A DNA stretch of 64,000 bases, from contig DDPR01000014.1 in the NCBI GenBank assembly GCA_002342295.1, positions 62,001 through 126,000 of the forward strand. Reading direction: 5' to 3'. Within the stretch, counting starts at the first letter, position 1. Every line of letters begins with the position of its first letter. The notes beneath the pieces were generated by a model. It did no database searches and was not told the origin of the DNA. It saw only the letters and a program-made list of their open reading frames with translations. The position numbers and the translations under genes are program-made. This document shows positions 9,028 to 18,311 of the stretch, piece after piece. This DNA is from Burkholderiales bacterium UBA2463 (lineage in GTDB: Bacteria > Pseudomonadota > Gammaproteobacteria > Burkholderiales > Burkholderiaceae_A).

Positions 9028-12000
9028 CTAGGAAACCCAGCGGCGGGCATTTCTGAACATCAGCATCCAGGGGGACTCGTCCCCGAGGTCGTGAAACGCT
9101 GCGGGTGCCCACGATAGCGTAATCGTTCGAAACACGCGTTCAGGATGGGGCATGAGGATGGTGACTCGGCCATCCTCGTTACAGACCCCCGTGATGCCAT
9201 GCGGAGATCCATTCGGATTGGCTGGATAACGTTGAGCGGGCTTTGCAGCCGCGTCAACATAACGCATCACTACGTGGGCATCAGACATGATCTGAACTCG
9301 CGGACCCCAGTCCGCCCGGCCCTCGCCGTGAGAGACCACCACCGGAAGGCGGGCGCCGGCCATATCTCGAAAGAATAAAGAGGGCGACTCAGTGATTTCC
9401 ACGCACGACAGACGCGCCTCGAACTGCTCTGAGCGGTTACGCGAAAATCGGGGCCAGGCCTGTGCACCCGGAACAAGGCGGGCGAGGCCGCTCATCATCT
9501 GGCAGCCGTTACAAACCCCGAGCGCAAATCGACCAGTATCGGCAAAGAAGCGCTCAAAGGCCTCTCGTAACGGGACATGGTGGAGGATGCCCTTGGCCCA
9601 CCCCTGCCCCGCCCCAAGCACATCGCCATACGAGAAGCCCCCGCAGGCAGCAAGCCCGACAAAGTTGTCTAACCTCACACGCCCTTCGGCGAGGTCGGAC
9701 ATGTGCACATCCCACGCATCAAAGCCTGCTCGGTCAAAGGCCGCAGCCATCTCCACCTGTCCATTGACGCCCTGCTCACGCAGAATGGCCACACGCGGGC
9801 GTACACCTCGATTCACCATGGGTGCCTGGAGCGTTCGGAGTGCGTCAACCAGGCCCGAGGGAAGGTGTGTGGGCATGGGTGAGTCAGCCAAGAGAGAGTC
9901 CTCTGCCTCCTCGGCGACGGCCTCTGGGTTGTCACGCTGAGAGGCGATTTTCATCGAGACGGATTGCCAGAGCGCCTGGAGACTTTTTCGTGAGGCCTCC
10001 ATCACACACTTGGCGTCTCGATAAATCTCAATCTGATCTCGAGGATTGGGGCTTCCAATCTCAAAGGCGTGGCGGGCCAGATCATGGCTTCGCAGCAGAT
10101 CCATAAATTCAGTCCGTCGCGCGCGAGGAACCTGGACCACGGCACCGAGTTCCTCATTGAATAGGGCCGAGAGCGTGAGCTCATTTCTCTGCACGGAGAC
10201 CTGTTCAGGACGGATCTTGAAGTCACCCCAGTCAGCGGCAACCGGATCGATGGTCAGGAGGTCAATATTCACGCTGATGCCGCACCGAGAGGCAAAGGCC
10301 ATCTCGCAGAGGCAGGCGAGCAGGCCACCGTCCGAACGGTCGTGATACGCCAACAAGAGGCCTTCGCGCGCTCGTGCTGCGTGCAGCGCTGAGCGGAGTC
10401 GCGGCAGCATCTCGGGCTCATCCAGGTCGGGTGGGGCACCTCCGAAGACGCCAAGCGTCTGGGCCAGGATTGAGCCGCCTAGCCGCTGACGACCGCGACC
10501 GAGGTCGATCAGGATGAGTACGGTGGCCTCTCCCTCCACATGCAAGACCGGTGTGAGCACCTGACGCGCATCATCGATGGGGGTCACTGCCGTCAAGTTG
10601 AGGGAGACAGGCGAGATCACGCTGCGCTCCTCGCCGTCCTCCTGCCAGCGCGTGCGCATGCTCAGAGAGTCCTTCCCAACAGGTATGGACAGGCCAAGGC
10701 GAGGGCAGAGCTCGAGTGCAAGGGCACGGACCGCCTCGTAAAGGGCGGCATCTTGGCCGGGCTCCCCACAGGCAGCCATCCAGTTCGCACACAGCTTGAC
10801 CTGCTCAAAAGAGGGGATGGGCGCGGCCATGAGATTCGTGAGGGCCTCGCCCAGCGCCATGCGAGCTGAAGCCGCAGGATGCGTGATCGCCAGCACGGGG
10901 CGCTCACCCAACGCCAGGGCCTGCCCACCCAGGCCCTCAAAATCCCAAAGTGTCACGGCGACGTCAGCCACCGGGGTCTGCCAGGGGCCGACCATCTGGT
11001 CTCGGGCCGTGAGCCCGCCCACCGTTCGATCGCCGATGGTGATGAGAAATTGTTTGCTCGCAACAGCTGGGTGCGAGAGCACTTGACTCACAAGCTCATC
11101 GAGTAAGAGATCGGAAAGATCGAGAGGCTCGCTGGTCTGGGTCTCGCTTCGCACGTCACGGTGCATCTTCGGAGGCTTGCCAAGAAGCACTGAGAGCGGC
11201 AGATCGACGGGCTGATGATCGGAAAGGGCCAGCGCATCCCGAAGCTCAAGACGGTCCTCGGCGGTGGCCTCACCAACAACAGAAAACGGGCAGCGCTCAC
11301 GTGCGCAGAGAGACTTAAACAGGGGGAGGTGGGAGGGTTCGATTGCAAGGACATATCTCTCCTGCGATTCGTTGCACCAGATCTCTGCGGGGGAGAGCCC
11401 CCCCTCATCGAGCGGAACTGCCCTGAGCTCAAAGCGACCACCCCGCCCCGCCCCATGAACCAACTCCGGAAACGCGTTGGAGAGGCCGCCCGCACCCACA
11501 TCATGAATCGAGAGGATGGGATTGGATTCGCCTAGGGCAACACACGCATCGATGACTTCCTGCGCTCGTCTCTGAATCTCGGGATTGCCCCGCTGAACGG
11601 AATCGAAATCGAGGGCCTCTTGATTTGCGCCGGTCTGCATGGAGGAGGCAGCGCCCCCTCCCATTCCGATGCGAAAGCCTGGGCCACCCAGCTGAATAAG
11701 CAAGGCACCCTCAGGAATGGGGCGCTTGCCCTGCTGGTCATCCCGAAGGACCCCAACGCCCCCTGCCAGCATGATGGGCTTGTGATAACCCCAGCGCCGA
11801 CCTCCGTGCTCGAGATCGAGGGTTCGAAAGTAGCCCAGAAGCCCAGGGCGACCAAACTCGTTGTTGAAGGCGGCGCTGCCCAGCGGCCCCTCGGTCATGA
11901 TGGAAAGGGGCGATGCAAGTCGGGAGGGTTTAAAGGCCCCACCAGAAAAATCAATGCTCGAGACCGAGAAGCCTGTCAGTCCCGCTCGCGGCTCCGCACC

Positions 12001-12951
12001 CCGACCTGTAGCGCCCTCATCTCGGATCTCGCCACCCGCGCCCGTCGCCGCGCCCGCAAAGGGGCTGATGGCCGTGGGATGGTTGTGGGTCTCTGCCTTC
12101 AGAACCGTGTGCAGCGGCATATCAACAGACCGATAAGGGCCCGGCTCTCCAGCCGGCGGCGTGAGCCTTCGGGCAGACGACCCCTGAAGGACAGCGGCGT
12201 TGTCTGCATAGGCCGACAATGTGTAAGCCGGCGTGACTGCGTGGGTGTGTCGAATCATGGAGAACAAGGACTCGTCCTGCCTAACGCCATCGATCGTGAA
12301 ATCCGCGTTAAAAATCTTGTGCCGACAGTGCTCGGAATTGGCCTGCGCGAACATCAACAACTCGACATCGGTGGGATCCCGGCCAAGCGCTCGGTACGCT
12401 GAGGAGAGATAAGCCAACTCATCTTCCGAGAGGGCCAAGCCAAGGCGCTCGTTGGCTGCGTGAAGGTCCGCCAGCGGCACATGAACGAGCGATTTAGCCT
12501 GCGGCTGAGAGAACCAACCAAGGGGAGCCTCGCCCACACAGGCCTCTTCCACCATGCGGTCATGCAGAAGCGGGGCAAGGCATGGGACTTCTGCCGTTGA
12601 GCACCGAAGCAGGTAACGAATACCCCGCTCAAGACGAGAGACCTCAGTGAGGTTGCAGGCGTGAAGAATGTCTCGCGCCTTGGACGACCAGGGAGAGTGA
12701 GTTCCTCTGCGCGGGAACACCCAGAGCACCTGTTGGCCGCGGGCCGGCGGCTCGAAGGCATCGCCATGAAGATCGAGCAGGCTCTCGAGCGAGGGTCTTT
12801 TCTCTGGGCCGAGCGACGGGGCCTGAATCAGATACGCCCACTCTGCCTGAAGGTCAGAGATAGCTGACTGCGTCTTGAGCCTGCTCAACAACTGGGCCTT
12901 ACGGAAGGCCGATAGCGCGGGGCCTCCGGGCAGGCAGGTGGACTGGGTCAT
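9028..12951 (-). CDS. purL: Phosphoribosylformylglycinamidine synthase PurL
   Basis: 1307 aa, the long single-chain proteobacterial form. It converts FGAR, glutamine and ATP to FGAM in purine synthesis. The N-terminal and linker domains are followed by the synthetase core (motifs KAETHNHPTAISPFAGAATGAGGEIRDE and HDVGAGGLSNAFPE) and a C-terminal class I glutaminase with the nucleophile in LGVCNGCQMM and a catalytic His in PHPERVF. The start is 9 bases downstream of the ABC ATPase gene at 12961, so the two are probably cotranscribed, followed by ybiT and mobA. Confidence 0.97.
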   Translation of the reverse strand: MTQSTCLPGGPALSAFRKAQLLSRLKTQSAISDLQAEWAYLIQAPSLGPEKRPSLESLLDLHGDAFEPPARGQQVLWVFPRRGTHSPWSSKARDILHACNLTEVSRLERGIRYLLRCSTAEVPCLAPLLHDRMVEEACVGEAPLGWFSQPQAKSLVHVPLADLHAANERLGLALSEDELAYLSSAYRALGRDPTDVELLMFAQANSEHCRHKIFNADFTIDGVRQDESLFSMIRHTHAVTPAYTLSAYADNAAVLQGSSARRLTPPAGEPGPYRSVDMPLHTVLKAETHNHPTAISPFAGAATGAGGEIRDEGATGRGAEPRAGLTGFSVSSIDFSGGAFKPSRLASPLSIMTEGPLGSAAFNNEFGRPGLLGYFRTLDLEHGGRRWGYHKPIMLAGGVGVLRDDQQGKRPIPEGALLIQLGGPGFRIGMGGGAASSMQTGANQEALDFDSVQRGNPEIQRRAQEVIDACVALGESNPILSIHDVGAGGLSNAFPELVHGAGRGGRFELRAVPLDEGGLSPAEIWCNESQERYVLAIEPSHLPLFKSLCARERCPFSVVGEATAEDRLELRDALALSDHQPVDLPLSVLLGKPPKMHRDVRSETQTSEPLDLSDLLLDELVSQVLSHPAVASKQFLITIGDRTVGGLTARDQMVGPWQTPVADVAVTLWDFEGLGGQALALGERPVLAITHPAASARMALGEALTNLMAAPIPSFEQVKLCANWMAACGEPGQDAALYEAVRALALELCPRLGLSIPVGKDSLSMRTRWQEDGEERSVISPVSLNLTAVTPIDDARQVLTPVLHVEGEATVLILIDLGRGRQRLGGSILAQTLGVFGGAPPDLDEPEMLPRLRSALHAARAREGLLLAYHDRSDGGLLACLCEMAFASRCGISVNIDLLTIDPVAADWGDFKIRPEQVSVQRNELTLSALFNEELGAVVQVPRARRTEFMDLLRSHDLARHAFEIGSPNPRDQIEIYRDAKCVMEASRKSLQALWQSVSMKIASQRDNPEAVAEEAEDSLLADSPMPTHLPSGLVDALRTLQAPMVNRGVRPRVAILREQGVNGQVEMAAAFDRAGFDAWDVHMSDLAEGRVRLDNFVGLAACGGFSYGDVLGAGQGWAKGILHHVPLREAFERFFADTGRFALGVCNGCQMMSGLARLVPGAQAWPRFSRNRSEQFEARLSCVEITESPSLFFRDMAGARLPVVVSHGEGRADWGPRVQIMSDAHVVMRYVDAAAKPAQRYPANPNGSPHGITGVCNEDGRVTILMPHPERVFRTITLSWAPAAFHDLGDESPWMLMFRNARRWVS

Positions 12952-12960
12952 CCCCTCATT

Positions 12961-13632
12961 TTATAAGAGCCGGCCCGCGGACAGCCGAAGCCGCTCCTGA
13001 CAACGACTTGCGAGGGACTCATCATGCGTCACCACAATCACAGTGGTGCAAAGACGCTTTTGGAGATCAAACAAGATGGACATGACGCGCTCACCATTTT
13101 CTGCGTCAAGGCTGCCGGTGGGTTCATCTGCAAAAAGCAGCTCTGGCTCGCTCACGAATGCTCGAGCCAGCGCCACCCGCTGCTGTTCACCGCCCGAGAG
13201 CGTGCTTGGGAAGTGCCCTGCGCGGTCGGCGAGGCCAACCTGGACGAGAAGCTGGTGGGCCCGAGACTCCGCATCTGTCCGTCCAGACAACTCCAAAGGG
13301 AGCATCACATTCTCAAGGGCGGTGAGCGAAGGGAGCAGCTGGAAAGACTGAAAGACGAAGCCCAAATGCCCATTGCGGGCCTGCGCCCGATCCTCTTCGC
13401 TCAAGGCCGAAATGGGACGTCCCGCCCAACGCACCTCGCCCGAGGAGGGCACATCGAGCCCCGCCAAAATACCCAACAGGGTGGATTTGCCGCAGCCCGA
13501 TGGCCCCAAAATGGCCAGCGAGCGACCGGGCGCCAGTTCAAATGAGACATCCCTCAGAATGTCGAGGGTGGCTTGCCCGTCCGAGACGCTCTTACTCACC
13601 CCCCTTGCCTCAATCGCCCACTCCAATGCCAT
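12961..13632 (-). CDS. ABC transporter ATP-binding protein, YbbA/LolD type
   Basis: 223 aa, a single ABC ATPase with Walker A GPSGCGKST, signature LSGGEQQRVALARA, Walker B LLFADEPTGSLD and the H-loop VVTHDES. The sequence fits the LolD/MacB/YbbA group of ATPases that power periplasmic or lipoprotein export. As in E. coli ybbA-tesA it lies divergent from tesA, which favours YbbA. No permease partner (YbbP) is found in this window. Its ATG at 13632 lies inside the 5' end of tesA, so the two open frames overlap by 7 bases. Confidence 0.85.
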   Translation of the reverse strand: MALEWAIEARGVSKSVSDGQATLDILRDVSFELAPGRSLAILGPSGCGKSTLLGILAGLDVPSSGEVRWAGRPISALSEEDRAQARNGHLGFVFQSFQLLPSLTALENVMLPLELSGRTDAESRAHQLLVQVGLADRAGHFPSTLSGGEQQRVALARAFVSEPELLFADEPTGSLDAENGERVMSILFDLQKRLCTTVIVVTHDESLASRCQERLRLSAGRLL

Positions 13633-14270
13633 CTTTCCTTCCCCAATTCTTGTTTGTCATTCTCGCTGCGGTGCTAGCGCTCTCGGGCTCGCGACCCGTC
13701 GAAGCTCAGCAGGCCGACGAGCGTGTCCTGCTCGTCTACGGAGACAGCCTATCAGCCGGCTATGGTTTGTCGACACAGGAGGCTTGGCCCGCGCTTTTGC
13801 AAGCGCGAATCATCTCTCAGGGTCTGGGCTATCGCGTCATTAACCGCAGCCTCTCCGGTGAAACCACTTTCGGCGGCCTTCAGCGCCTCGAGCGCGTTCT
13901 TAAGAAGGAGCGTCCGCGGGTGGTGATTCTCGCGCTAGGGGCCAATGATGGCCTCAGAGGCCTGTCTGTGGATGAGACGCAGGCCAACCTCAGGCGCATG
14001 ATTCAGCTGTCACAACAAGCTGATGCCAAGGTGCTCCTCGTTGGAATTCGACTTCCGCCCAACTATGGCCCAGCGGCCTCCAAGACGTTTGAGGCGATGT
14101 TTGCTCGGCTGGCACAGAGTCAGCGCGTAGGCCTCGTACCCTTCATGCTTGAAGGGTTCGCAGCGGATGAGACCTACTTCCAGCCTGACAGAATTCACCC
14201 CACGGCTCGGGCCCAGCCACTCATTTTGAAAACCCTCTGGCCCTCTATCGAGCCGCTGCTCAGACCCTAG
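13626..14270 (+). CDS. tesA: Arylesterase / acyl-CoA thioesterase I TesA
   Basis: 214 aa from ATG 13626. An N-terminal hydrophobic signal peptide ends near VEAQQ. The SGNH-hydrolase blocks are clear: block I YGDSLSAGYG with the nucleophile Ser, block III LGANDGLRG, and a C-terminal DRIHPTARAQ carrying the Asp and His. TesA-type enzymes hydrolyse thioesters and esters in the periplasm. The start is fixed by the signal peptide; an upstream frame to 13500 is antisense to the neighbouring ATPase gene. The stop overlaps the soxB stop by 4 bases on the opposite strand. Confidence 0.9.
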   Translation: MPSFLPQFLFVILAAVLALSGSRPVEAQQADERVLLVYGDSLSAGYGLSTQEAWPALLQARIISQGLGYRVINRSLSGETTFGGLQRLERVLKKERPRVVILALGANDGLRGLSVDETQANLRRMIQLSQQADAKVLLVGIRLPPNYGPAASKTFEAMFARLAQSQRVGLVPFMLEGFAADETYFQPDRIHPTARAQPLILKTLWPSIEPLLRP

Positions 14271-15988
14271 CTGGCGATGCCCGGATTGCCCTTCATGCCG
14301 ATGAGCCTTGGCACGTTAGGCATGCGCGCAGAGATGCGTTTCTTGTCAATGAGCCACTTTTCCACCACGTCCCAGACCGGCTCACCGGAAGCGCCCTCCG
14401 CAACCGGGGCCCAGCCCGCAACGCGGTAGGTCTTGTGTGCCTCGATCGGCCTGCCTTTGAGTCGCATGTCCTGGATGCGCCGACCCATTCTTTCTCGGGG
14501 CGCACACATGTAGGTGAGACCACCCACTCTGACCATGTCACCGCCCTGCTGATAATAGGGATCGGGATTGAAGAGGTTGTCGCAGACATCCTCCAAGATC
14601 GTCTTGATCGTCTCACCAGTCATCTCCGTGAGCGTGGAGTGTGAGTAGGTGGTGGCCGTCTGGTCCATCACATGCTCGCGGGTAATGGTCTGACCGGAGA
14701 GCAGGCTGGTTCCCCAGCGAAATCCCGGCGAGAAGGCGATGTCCGCACCCCTCACTTCCATAAGGGCATCGCAGATCAGTTGATCAAAGGTGCCGTTGAA
14801 ATTTCCCCGGCGATACAGAAGCCCATCCGTCACGGCCAGGGGTTGCGAGAGACGAGTCGCATAGGGCGCGCGAACCCGCTCAATCAGCGCTGACATATCG
14901 GCATCTGCCGGCAACACATTGGCAAAGACCGGCAGCAACCTGTAGCGGAAGTCCGCGACGCGGCCTGCCTTCACCTCCAGATCGAGCACACCCAGAAACT
15001 TTCCATTGGACCCCGCATTGGTCACTAGAGTGACGCCACCCGCGTTCTTGACTGGGACGGGACTCACCACCCCATCGTGGGTGTGACCACCCAGAATGGC
15101 ATCAATGCCACGAACACGCGAAGCCATCTTCAAATCAACGTCCATGCCGTTGTGAGAGAGCACCACCACCACCTGAGCACCTTTGGACCGAACCTCATCC
15201 ACCATCTTTTGCATGTTCTCTTCCTGAATACCGAAGGTCCAGTCAGGAACAAAGTAGCGAGGATTGGCAATGGGCGTGTAGGGAAAGGCCTGGCCGATCA
15301 CGCCCACAGGCACACCGTTCTGCTCGCGGATGACATAGGGCTTAAAGACAGGGTCACCGAAGTCTGCAGTCTTCACGTTCTGAGCGAGGAACTCGACGCG
15401 ACCTGAGAGATCATTGCGAACAATCTGCATGACCCGGTCTTGACCGTAGGTGAACTCCCAGTGCGCCGTCATCATGTCTACGCCCAACAACCGAGTGGCC
15501 TCCACCATGTCCTGCGCCTTGGTCCAGAGCGAGGTGGCCGAGCCCTGCCAGGTATCGCCGCCATCGAGGAGGAAGGCCCCAGGTCGGCTGGCGCGCATCC
15601 TTTTAATGAGGGTTGCAAGGTGTGCAAAGCCTCCCACCTTCCCGAACACGCGCGCTGCGGCCTCGAAGTCAAGTGCCGTGGTGGCGTGCGAAAGGGCAGA
15701 GCCTCTGGCGAGCTTGGCCTGCCTTGCCAGATGGGATCCCACTAGGTGAGGCATCTGGCCTTCCATAGACCCAACGCCAATGTTGACCGAGGGTTCCCGA
15801 AAGTAGATCGGAAGCAGCTGGGCGTGGCAGTCGGTGAAATGCAAAAAACTCACCTGGCCAAACCGTGGCACCGAGTAGAGGTCCTCGCCCCGGCTTGCAG
15901 CCCGAGCGGCCTGGGCCCAACCACCAAAGAGGCCACTTGCGCTGCCCGCGGCCATAACCCCAACAAATTCGCGCCGAGACAGGTGCAT
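14267..15988 (-). CDS. soxB: Thiosulfohydrolase SoxB
   Basis: 573 aa, full length for SoxB. A Tat-type signal with SRREFVGV opens the protein. The 5'-nucleotidase-like metallophosphoesterase core shows FTDCHAQL, DGGDTWQG, LSHNGMD and GGHTHDG, the ligands of the dimanganese site. SoxB hydrolyses sulfate from the cysteine S-thiosulfonate carried by SoxY in the periplasm. It is the last gene of the soxCDYZAXB run, 13 bases after soxX, and converges with tesA. Confidence 0.97.
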   Translation of the reverse strand: MHLSRREFVGVMAAGSASGLFGGWAQAARAASRGEDLYSVPRFGQVSFLHFTDCHAQLLPIYFREPSVNIGVGSMEGQMPHLVGSHLARQAKLARGSALSHATTALDFEAAARVFGKVGGFAHLATLIKRMRASRPGAFLLDGGDTWQGSATSLWTKAQDMVEATRLLGVDMMTAHWEFTYGQDRVMQIVRNDLSGRVEFLAQNVKTADFGDPVFKPYVIREQNGVPVGVIGQAFPYTPIANPRYFVPDWTFGIQEENMQKMVDEVRSKGAQVVVVLSHNGMDVDLKMASRVRGIDAILGGHTHDGVVSPVPVKNAGGVTLVTNAGSNGKFLGVLDLEVKAGRVADFRYRLLPVFANVLPADADMSALIERVRAPYATRLSQPLAVTDGLLYRRGNFNGTFDQLICDALMEVRGADIAFSPGFRWGTSLLSGQTITREHVMDQTATTYSHSTLTEMTGETIKTILEDVCDNLFNPDPYYQQGGDMVRVGGLTYMCAPRERMGRRIQDMRLKGRPIEAHKTYRVAGWAPVAEGASGEPVWDVVEKWLIDKKRISARMPNVPRLIGMKGNPGIAS

Positions 15989-16001
15989 GGCCGAAGGCCT
16001 C

Positions 16002-16637
16002 TTAGTTCTTGTTCACCGGGGACTCTGGGTCGAGCAGCAGTGCCATGAGGTCCTTCATTTGGGCCTCGGTGAGCATCTTCTCGTGACCAAAGCGCGGCAT
16101 GTTGGTGCAGAGGTTGAACGCCTTGGCGTTGAAAATCTTTGCCCACGTGTACTTCACCACCGCCTCGGAATCCCCTCTTAGCTTTCCGTACTGATAAAGA
16201 CTTGGCCCAAGCGTTCCGTAGGAGATCTCGGCCTTCGAGATCTGGTGGCAGTTGTAGCAATTGCCTCCGTTGGGCTCTCCTGCCTTGTCGCTCCAGGTGG
16301 CGCCCCGGCCGCTCTGAGCCTCGACTTCGCCCTTGCGCCAATCCCCCAAAAACTTCCCGTCTGCTGGATAGACCACCTTGGCCAACTCAGCAGCCTCGAG
16401 CCGCCTCTGGAGGGCCGCATCGATGGGCTTGCCCGAGAGATCTGCGGCCGAGCATGCGGCATTCACCTCGTCTTGATTGATGCGATCGATGTGGGCCTGG
16501 CCACGTGTTTGAAAAGAGGCCTTCATCATGTCTTTGCCAAGGCGGTCAAAGTCAGCGGCTGTGTAGTTCATGGCGCAACCACCAATCAAAGCAAGTCCAA
16601 TAAAGAGCGCCAATGCAGGAAGTTTCTTCATATCCAT
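16002..16637 (-). CDS. soxX: Sox c-type cytochrome SoxX
   Basis: 211 aa. One haem c site, CYNCH at 127-131, followed by the SoxX-like HQISKAEISYGTLGPSLYQYG region and a likely distal Met in NMPRFGHE near 180. SoxX pairs with SoxA to join thiosulfate oxidatively to the SoxY cysteine. The N-terminus ends in a possible lipobox (IGGC, Cys 21), suggesting membrane anchoring, and about 100 residues precede the haem domain. Translation may start at Met 3. It follows soxA by 23 bases. Confidence 0.92.
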   Translation of the reverse strand: MDMKKLPALALFIGLALIGGCAMNYTAADFDRLGKDMMKASFQTRGQAHIDRINQDEVNAACSAADLSGKPIDAALQRRLEAAELAKVVYPADGKFLGDWRKGEVEAQSGRGATWSDKAGEPNGGNCYNCHQISKAEISYGTLGPSLYQYGKLRGDSEAVVKYTWAKIFNAKAFNLCTNMPRFGHEKMLTEAQMKDLMALLLDPESPVNKN

Positions 16638-16660
16638 TCCGGTTACTCGGGAAAAAGGGT

Positions 16661-17461
16661 CTAGCGCTTAATGGTGGGTGCGAGTGAAGCGACACCCTTT
16701 CCGTTTACGCCCATGTAAGTCGAGAGGGCGAGGGTGACCTCCGAGCCGAACTTCGGCTCCGGAAAGCGCTGTTGTCGAAAGCAGTCATTGAGTCGCTGCT
16801 GCATTGGCCAGAGCTGAGAGTTACTCACTCGATAGGCAGGCCAAGAGGTATAGGCCTCCCCAGCGGGCTTGTTGGTGGTAAGGTTGGGCAGGGCCTGCAG
16901 TCGGATGCGGGTGTTCTCAGCGGAGTGGCAGGTCGCGCACGAAAAGTCGTAAGGGCCCGCTCGATAGAAAAAAGCCCGCTTTCCAAGCTCGTACATGCGC
17001 TTTTCTTCTGGGTGCTCTTGGGGCAGGTTCAAGGGCATGCCCTTTGATGCGGCAGCAACATAAGTGGCGAGGGCGACGATCTTTTTGTGGTCGCCCTGGT
17101 TGTAAGAGGTGACCTTTGGCTCACTGATGCCTTGAATGGTCTGCATGCAGTAGGCCAGACGCGTCTCCAGATCCATCACGCGCCCCGCATCAGAGAAGTA
17201 CCTGGGGAGTGTGACGTAAGCGCCCTTCACCACCCCGGGGCCCTGGCCAAGATTGCAGGTCTCAAAGGATGCCTTGTTGGGACCGTCTTTCTTTTTCCAG
17301 AGTTCTTCGCCCTCGGCCTCCCAGAGTTCAGCAGGATTCCCGTCCGCGATCATCTCGCGGTACTTATCGATGCCTTTTTCGGTCTCCGACTTCTGCGCCC
17401 AGGCACCCGAGACTGCCGCCATCAAAACCAAAAGGGCCGACCCAACCTTCACTACTCGCAT
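16661..17461 (-). CDS. soxA: L-cysteine S-thiosulfotransferase subunit SoxA
   Basis: 266 aa with a signal peptide cleaved near AWAQ. One CxxCH haem site (CATCH, 175-179). Cys 227 in RLNDCFRQ corresponds to the conserved cysteine that serves as haem ligand and active-site residue. In the N-terminal half Cys 69 and Cys 105 lie where dihaem SoxA proteins have a second haem motif, but no CxxCH is present, so this is a monohaem form. SoxAX forms the SoxY-thiosulfonate in the periplasm. It sits 18 bases after soxZ. Confidence 0.95.
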   Translation of the reverse strand: MRVVKVGSALLVLMAAVSGAWAQKSETEKGIDKYREMIADGNPAELWEAEGEELWKKKDGPNKASFETCNLGQGPGVVKGAYVTLPRYFSDAGRVMDLETRLAYCMQTIQGISEPKVTSYNQGDHKKIVALATYVAAASKGMPLNLPQEHPEEKRMYELGKRAFFYRAGPYDFSCATCHSAENTRIRLQALPNLTTNKPAGEAYTSWPAYRVSNSQLWPMQQRLNDCFRQQRFPEPKFGSEVTLALSTYMGVNGKGVASLAPTIKR

Positions 17462-17479
17462 CTGCGCTCTCCTGCGTGA

Positions 17480-17794
17480 TTAGGCGGTAACCAAGACCTC
17501 GTCCGTGCGACTGTCGCCTTTGTTGTCCTTCCAACTGAGGGCGACCTTGTCTCCGACCTTGGCACCCTTCACTTTGAACTGCAAGTAGGGATTCTTGGAG
17601 ACAGCCGGACCCCACTGGGCCGTGAGCACCGTCTTGCCATTCAGCGTTGCAGTGACCTCCTGGATAAACCACGCCGGCACAATCTGGCCGTCGGCACCCT
17701 TTCGCTGACCGGTCTCCATCTCGTGCGCCATCAGCACCCGAACATCAGCAGCATCGCCCGCAAGGCGAGCACGAATTCTCATTGGGCTTCCCAT
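17480..17794 (-). CDS. soxZ: Sulfur carrier complex subunit SoxZ
   Basis: 104 aa without a signal peptide, as usual for SoxZ, which is exported with SoxY. The immunoglobulin-like fold is recognisable from GSPMRIRARL, VRVLMAHEMETGQRK and the IPAWFIQEV segment. It partners SoxY to carry the growing sulfur intermediate. The start lies 15 bases after the soxY stop, with a purine-rich GGAGAA ribosome binding site just upstream. Confidence 0.96.
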   Translation of the reverse strand: MGSPMRIRARLAGDAADVRVLMAHEMETGQRKGADGQIVPAWFIQEVTATLNGKTVLTAQWGPAVSKNPYLQFKVKGAKVGDKVALSWKDNKGDSRTDEVLVTA

Positions 17795-17809
17795 CTGATT
17801 CTCCTTAAA

Positions 17810-18280
17810 TTAGCCGCCGCAGCCGCCAAGGGTGACTTTGATCTCTTTCTTGGCCATGTAGAACTTGCCGTTGGCCTTGACCAAGGCGTAGACATCAGAG
17901 CTCTGGCCCATCTTGACGCGCATGGACACGTCGGCCTCTGCGTCCGGAGTGAGCTGAAAGACCCCCGCAAGCATGTTCGGGTTCTTCTCGACCATCACCG
18001 CCAGGAACTCGGTCTTGGCAAGCTTGCTCGCCACGCCCACCGGAACCACCGCACCATTCTCGGCAATGTCGGGAGATGTGATGACGACATCGGCGCTGAC
18101 GGCGGGTGCGCCTGCACCCATCACCTTAAAGCTCTCGGCAATTGATTTGGTCTCAAACCACTCCTTTGTCCACCCCGAGGCGAAGGCGGGCGAGGAAGAA
18201 AAAAATCCCATCGCGCTGAGCGCAGCATAGAGGGCTGCCCCGCCACCTGCTTTGAGAACTTCTCGTCTGTTGCCTTGCAT
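17810..18280 (-). CDS. soxY: Sulfur carrier protein SoxY
   Basis: 156 aa. A twin-arginine signal (NRREVLKAG) leads into the SoxY domain, which ends in the GGCGG motif at 152-156; that C-terminal Cys bears the sulfur substrate. SoxYZ shuttles it between SoxAX, SoxB and SoxCD in the periplasm. The gene lies between soxD and soxZ with short spacers, consistent with one operon. Confidence 0.97.
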   Translation of the reverse strand: MQGNRREVLKAGGGAALYAALSAMGFFSSSPAFASGWTKEWFETKSIAESFKVMGAGAPAVSADVVITSPDIAENGAVVPVGVASKLAKTEFLAVMVEKNPNMLAGVFQLTPDAEADVSMRVKMGQSSDVYALVKANGKFYMAKKEIKVTLGGCGG

Positions 18281-18311
18281 ACCCTGCTCCTTAGTTGAAC
18301 TGCTTCACAGT

